Of a stretch of DNA of 64,000 nt, positions 56,153 to 64,000 are shown one piece after another. Source of the stretch: Amphiura filiformis (lineage: Eukaryota > Echinodermata > Ophiuroidea > Amphilepidida > Amphiuridae); the NCBI RefSeq assembly GCF_039555335.1, contig NC_092628.1:33750965-33814964 (forward strand), written 5' to 3'. The notes beneath the pieces were generated by a model. It did no database searches and was not told the DNA's origin. It saw only the letters and a list, made by a program, of their open reading frames with translations. Within the stretch, counting starts at the first letter, position 1. Each line of letters opens with the position of its first letter. The position numbers were made by a program, and so were the translations under genes.

Positions 56153-56419
56153 CGTACTTCACGATCTTTCATAAAGTTGTGCGCAGAACCGTGACAAACC
56201 ACCTCTCTATCGTTTGGCTTCACTAACATTGAATATTTCCAAAAGTTGTCTGGCATAGGATCCATTCCAAGTGACACAAAGAATCTCTCTGCTATCCTAA
56301 ACATATGGGTATGGTTATACTTTGTTCCACCATTACCTCTGTGACGTCTATTTCGTCCACATCTCGAAAGGGTTTAGCAATATCGTATATATTATTCCAT
56401 TGTTGGGCCCACATGTTAC
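56153..56419 (-). pseudogene. Ace-like: Copy C exon 6, frameshifted
   Basis: [17 protein letters not shown] is normal; then a base is missing at about 56321-56323 (three T on the plus strand where copy B has four) and the frame runs to TAG at 56292-56294. In the original frame the rest still reads [19 protein letters not shown] and [10 protein letters not shown]; the latter departs from VCHASAYDF (Ala to Gly next to the substrate His). Splice sites are intact. Confidence 0.88.
56292..56323 (-). other. Frameshift and premature stop in copy C
   Basis: From the missing base (56321-56323) to TAG (56292-56294). Copy B reads [12 protein letters not shown] here; copy C reads [10 protein letters not shown] then stop. 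Confidence 0.85.
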
Positions 56420-56544
56420 CTAAGATGTAAAGAATGAAGATTTTATCTTATCATTTTGTCGTTATTCGACGTATTAATCATGATTGAAGAAGTTTGATAA
56501 AAGTGATCAATTTGCAAAAACGGTACACACATTTTGATCCTGTG

Positions 56545-56910
56545 TTAAGGTTATTAATTATTTTAAACTGTTGTGATTTGGTAGTTCACAGCATCTTACG
56601 AATGGTAGTGGGCTTTGGCAAAAACTGCATTGCTCAATTCATAGCGAGCGTGTAGAAGAATTAAAATATCACAGATATACTTTTGCTGCGGTTCTTGAGT
56701 TACGTTGTAAAGAAGGCTGAAACAACAACACTTTTGTAAAACGTACATAACTCATTAACAACAATAAATTAAGCAAGTTTGCAAAGTATACAATTTGTAG
56801 AATGAACTTTTGCAAAACATCAAGGTGTTCATTTTCAATAATATATTGATCTACATAATGAAAATCGATTTTTAGGTTGCTTCGACCAACAATACCTCGT
56901 CTACCCTTAA
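56545..56910. mobile_element. TTAA-flanked MITE, member 4 (copy C intron 5)
   Basis: TTAA, GGTTATTAATTATTTTAAAC, interior as in the family, GCTTCGACCAACAATACC, GTCTACCC, TTAA. Copy B has the empty site with one TTAA (around 26798, GTTAAGAATAGAAC), so TTAA was duplicated on insertion. Confidence 0.85.
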
Positions 56911-57331
56911 GAAGAATAGAACAATACGCACATATTACTTTCACTCACCTTTCTTTGTTTGTCTCAGTCTAGGCCAAAAATAAAATTGTTTGTTTGTCCA
57001 CAAAGTTTCTGCTGGAGGTGGGGTTGGTTGGTCAGATTTTTTTTTTTTTTTAATTACAGCTCAAAAACATTTTCCAAAATTAGGGTCGGTATCCTTTTAA
57101 ACAGTAAAAACGTTTTTCCCGGATTTTCAAAATAAGCGTCGGTCGGTGGGGGACAAGCAAACAACTTTATGTGGCCCGATCTGTGTGGCTGATAATCCGA
57201 TCATTTCTTTGTTCGTCTCCTGTGTACCTCTTTCAGTCCTCAGTCATTGGTATTGACTCGGGTGTATTTTCATTTAATTACAAACGTATTAATGTTTCAT
57301 TGTTTATTAAACGATTCCTATATAGTCTTAC

Positions 57332-57526
57332 CAAATAAATGTGCAGGGATGGGTCCATATCGATTTACTCTTCCTGGATATTGTTCAGCAAGTCTACGTC
57401 GTATAAATGCGTGCAGTTGTTTGTACATTGGTTTAACCTCTTCATACAGAGCATCTACCATCTCTTCTAGACCATCGTTTGGGATTTCATAAAGTTCCCG
57501 CCATAACTGACCTTCGTCTGCATAAC
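57332..57526 (-). CDS. Ace-like: Copy C exon 5
   Basis: GYADEGQLWRELYEIPND through GPIPAHLFG. Nine nt longer at the 5' end than copy B and closer to the usual family text (NGYVDAG). The Y224 equivalent is present. Acceptor CTACAG, donor GTAAGA. Confidence 0.92.
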
Positions 57527-57695
57527 CTGTAGAGGACAAAAGATAACATGAACAAGATAGAAAATACAACAATGTCCATTATTTATTTTGATAGTAAGAG
57601 CATATGACGAATCATTGAGAATTTCCTAATGCTTATTGTCCATGAAGAATAATAAACCCTGTTATGTTCCCGGTCATGTTTGTTGGCAATTGACT

Positions 57696-58056
57696 TTAAG
57701 GTAAGCAACTATTTTAAACTGTTGCGATTTGGTAGTTCACAGCATCTCGCGAATGGTAGTAAGCTTTGGCAAATATTGCATTGATCATTTCATAACGAGT
57801 GTGTAGAAAATATCACAGATATACTTTTGTCCTGTGGTTCTTGAGTTATGTTGTAAAGAGGGCTGAAACAACAACACTTTTGCAAAACGTACTTAACTCA
57901 TTAACAACAATAAATCAAGCAAGTTTTCAATGGGTATGATTTGTAGAATGGACTTTTGCAAAACATCAAAGTGTTATTTTTCAATAATATATTGATTTGG
58001 ATATTGAAAATCGATATTTTGGCTGCTTCGACCAACAATACCGCGTCTACCCTTGA
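57696..58056. mobile_element. TTAA-flanked MITE, member 5 (copy C intron 4)
   Basis: TTAAGGTAAGCAACTATTTT ... GCTTCGACCAACAATACC, GTCTACCC, TTGA. The empty site in copy B is near 32140 (ACTTTCAGCAGGTAGTGTC). Confidence 0.82.
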
Positions 58057-58536
58057 GCAGGTAGTGTCAGAACTATGTGGCCGAGATAAGAATAGTCCAC
58101 TTATTATTTTAGTGCTTCCTTAACTTTTAATACTGTTGTTTAATTATTATATGGGCTAGTTTAATAGAACAATTGTTACACATGCCCTGTTGAAATAATA
58201 AGTTGTCAAACTTAACTGGTTTTTGTGAAATAAAATGTATAATAGAGGTTATCTGTGTTCTATAAACTGCATACCAGCGACTGCTATACATTGTTTAGAA
58301 ATTTCTAAAGAAGTATTGGCATGTGCAACCATGACTGTTTCAAAACAGCCCGCCAAAGTCATAAAGGTAACTCCGAGGTCGTGCATTAATTTGGTTTGAA
58401 TGAGGAATACTACGGGGAACCAGCGCCTTTTGATAGAAGTCATACATGAGTAAAGTTATCCAATGTTTGACCGATTCAAGACGAATTTCTGTGATAATCA
58501 CCAAATTAAATCATACCGGGTTTTTTCATCACATAC

Positions 58537-58814
58537 CTCCGTTTGATGCAGCTACATTTTTCAATTCCACCCAATCTGGGTAAAGTTCTCCGATTTTACG
58601 CCCAACAGCATCGCGCCAACCTTTCCAAACCCACAAATTTTCGTCGTAATCACGAGAATTTGCTATAATATCCTGTAAATCTGGTTCTAAGGACAAGCAT
58701 TCCTTTTTCGTTGTGGGTTTCATCTCTTTCGTTGGGTATTTCTCTCCTTTTGGTCGACATACTTGGCCTTTTCCATAGATGTCGATCATTTCGGTTGAAA
58801 CGTAATCTAACCGT
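58537..58814 (-). CDS. Ace-like: Copy C exon 4
   Basis: [18 protein letters not shown] through [24 protein letters not shown] and ASNGG. Keeps the chloride-1 Arg. 278 nt; acceptor TTTCAG, donor GTATGT. Confidence 0.92.
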
Positions 58815-60107
58815 CTGAAATAAACCAACAAAACAAAGCAATACATAAACTGCGGTTTGTCGGTTCCATTGTTTTAGTTGTAATTGTTGCCAGTTCTAGC
58901 TTAACATACTTGCGTTACGTAACCACTGAGTTGTGTTCTTAGTCAGTTTTCTTTTTGAATTCTTTTCCTTATTTTGCGTTATATTAGGCTTGGTCCCTAG
59001 GATGATTCTAATCGGAGTCGGACCGCTTTATCATTTTTAAAGCTTTTTTCTCTCTTTTTTTCCTTTTATCGTGCATTTTTAATTACTAAATAAAATAATT
59101 GGCAAAAGCTGACACGTATAATTATGTATAATTTAATTCTGTGTTAGGAATTGTGCCAGGAAGGGAGGTAGGCTTATTATAACCCATTTCATGGATCTTG
59201 GATATTGGTATAATCGTACAATGCTGACAAATCCGGGTGACAAGTAAAAACATAAAACTAAATCGTGGATACAATTCCTTCAAATCATTACTACAATATG
59301 AACACGATGAAACGTTTGCAAATCACCTTTAAGAATTATACTGTACAATCAGACTACAAGATATAGGTCTGGTTTAATTTGTACAACTATTTTAGAGTCA
59401 TTATCGCTATTTCAGTATAACAAAAATGATGGATTACCGTATCAATCAGCTTACCTTATACATTTTTAAAAATGTTGAATAAATATTTCATACTTTATCT
59501 GAATAAATGATGACATTGAAAGGTTTCTTTTTTAATATCTTTAATCTGCTCAACTATCATAATCGCCTTCCCCTCGCTAAGGAATTATGACGTTAGCTAC
59601 ATTTTACTGAACAAATAATACTATCCTATTACAACTTGAAATATTAAATTTTGGTTTATCTTCCTACGATTAACTTCATATGAAAGATGTTTCACGTATG
59701 GATTTACCATTTTATGATTCAAAATTAAACCAAATTTGTTTCTCTAATAACCACTTTAAAACGCTCAATTTTGTCTTTGATTCAAACACAATTTCCATGG
59801 GAATCTGACCAGGCGAGTTAAGTGTTGTAGTGAAGTGTGCCATTTCCGCTTTCTCTCAGAAATTTTATTAAATTTCATTTTTTTTTTTTTTTTCGAAGTC
59901 AAATAACATGGCTTCAAAGGTTGCCAGATGTTGATGCAACTTTTATGCGACATGACATGCATTACTGTAGGGTCCATATCAATAGTCACGCAGTGCTTCC
60001 TCCCAAATTTGACGCAAGTAAATAATGTAAATATAATTCATACTCGTACATTCTAAAAAGAGAAGATTGTTTAAAACCAGGCTACATTTGTATACAGTTA
60101 CCGTGAA

Positions 60108-61175
60108 ACCTGAGACATGTTTGGTATGTACACTACGCAAAAAAGTTTCTTTATGGTTAGTAAATTTACCCACTATTAAAATCTAGCGACTAATTTTGTA
60201 CTTTTGCTAAATAATCTCATGCGGGGGATTGTCCTGCGCATTTTGACACCTCAATCACTACCCTACGACACTCCTGAGAAAAGATATGAATGTTTAAGTA
60301 ACACGAGGTCGAAAAATAAAAATTGCAAAAAGGCTTATTCAAGTTTTCAGCATAAAAAATCCACCTTGTAACATACCAACAATTCTCCATCTGTTATGTT
60401 TTGGTAACATATTGAACATATGGCCTACAGTATCTTCCAAACTGCTGTAATCATGACCTGTTTTGAATCCCTTTTCCAAACCCATCTCTCAAAACGTTAA
60501 TGTCTTAGTACCCACTCACCTTTGTCTTTGATCATTCATCTGCACAATAAGCAAAGGATTATCCAACATGCATCAAGGAAAATGCTTTAAATTCAAATTG
60601 AAAAGGCGGGAATAATGAAACCGTCTTGGATCAGTGAATCAGCTCTAAAACCATCATTAATTGATCTCGTACACTGGTGTGTAATGTGTTGTTTGTACTG
60701 TTCACCCTTGACTGCTCATATCCATAAGTACCAGACTTGAGTCCTGTTTATCAGGGACAGTCTGTGTAGCTCAGTGGTTAGAGCGCTCGCACGACAAGCG
60801 AGAGGTCTGGGGTTCAAGTCCCCACACAGGCAGGTATGTCCGGAGTTTTTTCTCTGGTATATCTGCCTATGCATGTTATGTTTCCATTTGTAAATTCATG
60901 TTTAAATGTGCTAGTGTGCGATGCGTAATTCTTCTTTCCCCTGTACATTGAACAAGCTTCTTTGCCAGTATTATCTGTCGACCTCTTGGTACTTAAACAT
61001 TCATATCTTTTCTCAAGAGTGTCGTAGGGTAGTGATTGAGGTGTCAAAATGCGCAGGACAATCCCCCGCATGCGATTATTTAGCAAACGTACAAATTTAG
61101 TTGCTAGATTTTAATAGTGGGTAAATTTCCTAATCATACAGAAACTTTTTTTGCGTAGTTTAACTATGTCTCAGG
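60108..61175. mobile_element. Element with about 220-bp terminal inverted repeats enclosing a SINE
   Basis: The left arm 60108-60330 and right arm 60978-61175 are inverse copies (ACCTGAGACAT, ACTACGCAAAAAA, GCATGCGGGGGATTGTCC or a close variant, CTCAATCACTACCCTACGAC). Between them are a tRNA-like head (60760-60832) and SINE-type sequence also at 17850-17970. No transposase. It lies in copy C intron 3 and is not seen in copies A or B. Confidence 0.75.
60760..60832 (+). tRNA. tRNA-like cloverleaf, probably a SINE head rather than a working tRNA
   Basis: All four stems pair fully: acceptor GTCTGTG/CACAGGC (one G-T), D stem GCTC/GAGC, anticodon stem CTCGC/GCGAG, T stem TGGGG/CCCCA; A- and B-boxes are good; 73 nt with discriminator A. 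The loop ACGACAA would give anticodon GAC (Val), which animals do not normally use, and position 33 is C, not U. Together with its place inside a repeat, this argues for a SINE promoter. Confidence 0.5.
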
Positions 61176-61559
61176 TGTAATGGACAATTTTGACCGTTCT
61201 TTTTGACATTTATACCAGGGGGTTTATCATATCTCAAAAACTCCGATAACCCTATTTTGATTGAACTCTTTTACAAAACTGGATGCATTTGTAACTACAT
61301 AAATTTTACATAAATTCAAATGCCATACCGTAAAAGCACTATGCCAGCGGGTAAACAAGGAGTGTGTGAATGAATGTGGCAAAAAGAGCAAATTTTGTAT
61401 ACACAATGGAAGATAATTGAAGAAAGGACAATATGATATAACCTGTTCATGTTTTAATTCAACAAATTCCACGATTCAACCAGGCCCATTCCCGGGGGTC
61501 CTGCTACATGTATATTAAATTTTGATCTAATTGTACTTCGAAATTCATATCTGACTTAC

Positions 61560-61717
61560 TCTCGTTGTTTGCTGTCGTCTAGCTTGCCACCGCGAAGCAT
61601 AAAGTTGAAAATCCTATACAAAGTTGGATTTTTAAAATTCTGCCAATCGAATCGCCGTCCTTGCTTCTTCATTTTGGTACCCCAAACGGCTTTTAAATAG
61701 GAAACGTTGCCTTTTAC
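61560..61717 (-). CDS. Ace-like: Copy C exon 3
   Basis: [18 protein letters not shown] through [18 protein letters not shown] to DDSKQRE. 158 nt as in copy A, without the copy B insertion. Acceptor TTTCAG, donor GTAAGT. Confidence 0.9.
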
Positions 61718-62552
61718 CTGAAATAAATAAATACCATTATATAGGATATTAATAAATTCAGTTCAGTTTGAGTATCGTTTTTTCTTTAAAATCTTTATAA
61801 CTATCACAACCGCGGTAATTGCTTTCCTTTCATTTATGTTGTTAGTTCGAATCTTTGCCCCATATAGTTGGAATCGTGCAACGAGTGAATATTGTGACAG
61901 TATAAGTGTTATGAGTACCCCCTAATACTTTTTAATCAAACGAAAAATAAATTGTTTTATAAAATTAAAACATGGTAGCCTTTTTGTTGTACACAAGTGG
62001 TCCCATTTGTAATATCACAAATCATTGCGTTTGGTCACAATGGCTCATTATGTAAGAAAAGGTGTAATTTTGAAAGTTGCACTTCAGTCCATTTAAATTT
62101 AAAGAGAGTTGAATGGACTAAAACGGAACTTTAAAACTATGTGTGTTCTTGCATAATTAACCATTGCGGCCGAACGCAACGTTGTATGATTTGCAATTAA
62201 ATTAAATTTAGTATATAAATGCTTGGAGCCCATCAGTTTCAGTATATTTTGCATGTTCCATAATATATGCAAATTTGGATCAACTTGAAATGACGTTGAT
62301 TTAAATTTGTTCATTCAGATGGTCATTTACAGAGGATCTAATGTTGCATTTTGGATGTGACAATATTTTCCAATCACTGGAAACTGGTAGCACTAGTATA
62401 CAACCTGTTGTATTCAACCCAATCTATTCTCAAATGTAACGCATTCTCCCTTATCATTAATTTATATATCAAACTCTATTTCTTGAAACATAATACATGT
62501 AGTCAGTGCTTCAGTAATCCTAGCTCGAGGTTCTTGGTTGTTCAATTTGGCT

Positions 62553-62938
62553 TTAAGGGTAGACGAGGTATTGTTGGTCGAAGCAACCTAAAAATCGATT
62601 TTCATTATCTAGATCAATATATTATTGAAAATTAACACCTTGATGTTTTGCAAAATTTCATTCTACAAATCGTATACTTGTATAAATCGTATATGCAAAA
62701 TTGCTTAATTTATTGTTGTTAATGAGTTATGTACGTTTTGGAAAAGTGTTGTTGTTTCAGCCCTCTTTACAACGTAACTCAAGAACCGCAGCACCTATAA
62801 AAGTATACCTGTGATATTTTAATTCTTCTACACGCTCGCTATGAATTGAGCAATGCAGTTTTTGCCAAAGCTCACTACCATTCGCAAGATGTTGTGAACT
62901 ACCAAATCGCAACACTTTAAAATAGTGTATTACCTTAA
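62553..62938. mobile_element. TTAA-flanked MITE, member 6 (inverted)
   Basis: TTAAGGGTAGACGAGGTATT, then GGTCGAAGCA ... ATTACC, TTAA; reverse orientation to members 1-5. Copy A has the unoccupied site (near 2985, GAATTTAAAAGCACTCAAAGG). Confidence 0.82.
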
Positions 62939-63819
62939 AAGCACTCAAAGGTTTCATTCCAAACATATTAAGCATAGAGGCGCGCCAACTCTATAATAGT
63001 TTTGAATTGTGTGCCATAAATGAAAACGGAAGGTATTAATAGTGTATTTTAATTCAAAGATTCAATAGGAGATATTTTTTTCGTGAAAAATATATGACTG
63101 GTTGAAAAACAATGTGTTTAATTACAGATTTTTCACAGATTTTTCAACCGATCACAGATTCTCCCGGTTATTGGAAGATGCGCTTGTGCAATATTGACAA
63201 CAACAGTAATAAATTGGGTCGTGTGCCACATGGGGGTAAAAATGTAACACATGAGAAATTAGCAAAAGCTAAAATTTTGTTGTTGTTGTTGTTGTTGATG
63301 CTCTTGTTGTTGTTTGTTTTAAGTGTGATAGCTGAAAAACTGTACATCACAGGTGGGAAAACGTATATAAGGTCATTATACAAGGGTACATATACATACA
63401 GGGTGACACCCATAAAAAGACCATCCAAAGTAAGAACTACTGTAAAACACATGACAATGTTGGTTCCAATACTGTCCATGCAGACTGGACAACTATTATA
63501 TCCATATCAAAATAAAAGCAGTCTGTCTCCGATTGTTTACAGTGAATATCAGTTTACCAGGCGCTCTCGTTATGCCAGTAATTAATAACACATACCTGTG
63601 TAGATGTACAATGTATGGAATACGATGGCGAAATTAAAATTGCCTCGGGAATTTTCACATTTTAAAAAGAACTTTGTCATTGTTATATTTATTTTTAATT
63701 AACAAAATGATGCAAACACAAGCCATATTGCTAACGAATCAATTTCTATATCCAAACTGGTATTCAAAGACCCCCTGAAAATCTTGATTTTGTTAAATAT
63801 AACATATCCAGACTCGTGG

Positions 63820-63990
63820 CCTGAACGAACTGCACGCAATATGTGCACGCTTATGTTCTGCATGCATGCTGCTCACATAGCGTGCGTGCATGCATGTTGT
63901 AAACAAGCCGCTCACAGAGAGTGCGTGCATACATGCATTTGCGCATGCTGCAAACAAGCCGCACGGATGCAGTGTCTGTTTCAAACAGTT
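63820..63990. repeat. Degenerate tandem repeat of GCATGCATG/AAACAAGCCGC units
   Basis: Units of about 55-60 bp share GTGCGTGCAT, TGCATG and AAACAAGCCGC. It runs to near the window edge, so the full length is unknown. Confidence 0.6.
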
Positions 63991-64000
63991 CGCACGCTTT

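Larger units (their letters stand above)
49703..61717 (-). pseudogene. Ace-like: ACE-like peptidase M2, copy C (exons 3-10 present, exon 6 frameshifted)
   Basis: Third member of the array, same family and exon plan as copy B. Exons: 61560-61717, 58537-58814, 57332-57526, 56153-56419, 52473-52696, 51855-52098, 51311-51433, 49703-49958; all splice sites are GT/AG. Exon 6 is 267 nt against 268 in copy B, from loss of one base in an A run; the new frame reaches TAG at 56292-56294, before the zinc site. The downstream exons keep HEMGH, KYH and PYIRYF. Either this is a recent pseudogene or the base is missing from the assembly. Exons 1-2 are not found up to 64000. Confidence 0.85.
61718..64000. other. 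Right end: copy C intron 2 or upstream DNA, no exon found
   Basis: Homology with copy A intron 2 runs to about 62975. MITE member 6 is inserted at 62553-62938. Beyond 63000 the sequence is unrelated; the frame at 63112-63585 with a poly-Leu run shows no known family. No match to ACE exon 1 or 2. Confidence 0.55.

Noticed and set aside
60760-60832. Functional tRNA-Val gene
   Set aside because: Anticodon GAC is not normally used by animals, U33 is missing, and it sits inside an inverted-repeat element; kept only as a tRNA-like feature.
63112-63585. 157-residue frame with a poly-Leu run, possibly a membrane protein or LINE ORF1
   Set aside because: The Leu run comes from a GTT repeat and no known domain or 2A-type motif is readable around it.
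1-64000. CRISPR array, prokaryotic operon or integrated virus
   Set aside because: No regular spacer array and no ribosome-binding-site spacing; no viral capsid or envelope genes seen. Gene structure is that of an animal nuclear genome.

Overview
This is animal nuclear DNA: genes in short exons with GT-AG introns, AT-rich intergenic DNA and many transposon remnants. The repeat content (a Penelope-like retroelement, several inverted-repeat elements, tRNA-headed SINEs, a mariner-type fragment) and the protein sequences suggest a marine invertebrate, perhaps a deuterostome such as a hemichordate or echinoderm. I cannot name the species from sequence alone.

The protein-coding content is a tandem array of peptidase family M2 genes (angiotensin-converting-enzyme-like, ACE-like), all on the minus strand. 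I call them copy A, B and C from left to right. Copy A contributes its first four coding exons (4989 down to 462) and runs off the left edge. Copy B is complete: ten coding exons from 36571 down to 19099 join in frame to 2100 nt, a 699-residue single-domain enzyme with a signal peptide, HEXXH zinc site and three conserved disulfides, and no C-terminal membrane anchor. Copy C is present from exon 3 (61717) to the stop codon (49703). Its exon 6 has a one-base deletion and an early stop before the zinc site, so as written it is a pseudogene. Its exons 1-2 are not found in the window. A and B start codons are 31.6 kb apart and B and C stop codons 30.6 kb apart. Upstream and downstream DNA is also shared, so a unit of about 31 kb, gene plus intergenic DNA, was duplicated in tandem.

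Comparing the copies dates the insertions. Copy B intron 5 holds a Penelope-like element with a 5'-truncated copy in front of a nearly full one, bounded by a 13-bp direct repeat; copy C lacks it. Copy C carries two TTAA-flanked MITEs whose empty sites can be read in copy B and a third whose empty site is in copy A. Copy B intron 9 has a LINE fragment and a fold-back element that copy C lacks. A SINE-like block in intron 6 is in both B and C, so it is older than that duplication.

Region by region: 0.4-5.4 kb copy A 5' part and its upstream block; 5.4-19 kb intergenic repeats; 19-37 kb copy B with intronic transposons; 37-49.7 kb intergenic repeats, partly homologous to 5-19 kb; 49.7-61.7 kb copy C; 61.7-64 kb repeats and no recognised exon. 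No CRISPR, rRNA or credible functional tRNA gene was seen. Single-base deletions in copy C and in the Penelope ORF mostly fall in short same-base runs, so assembly error has to be excluded before calling decay.
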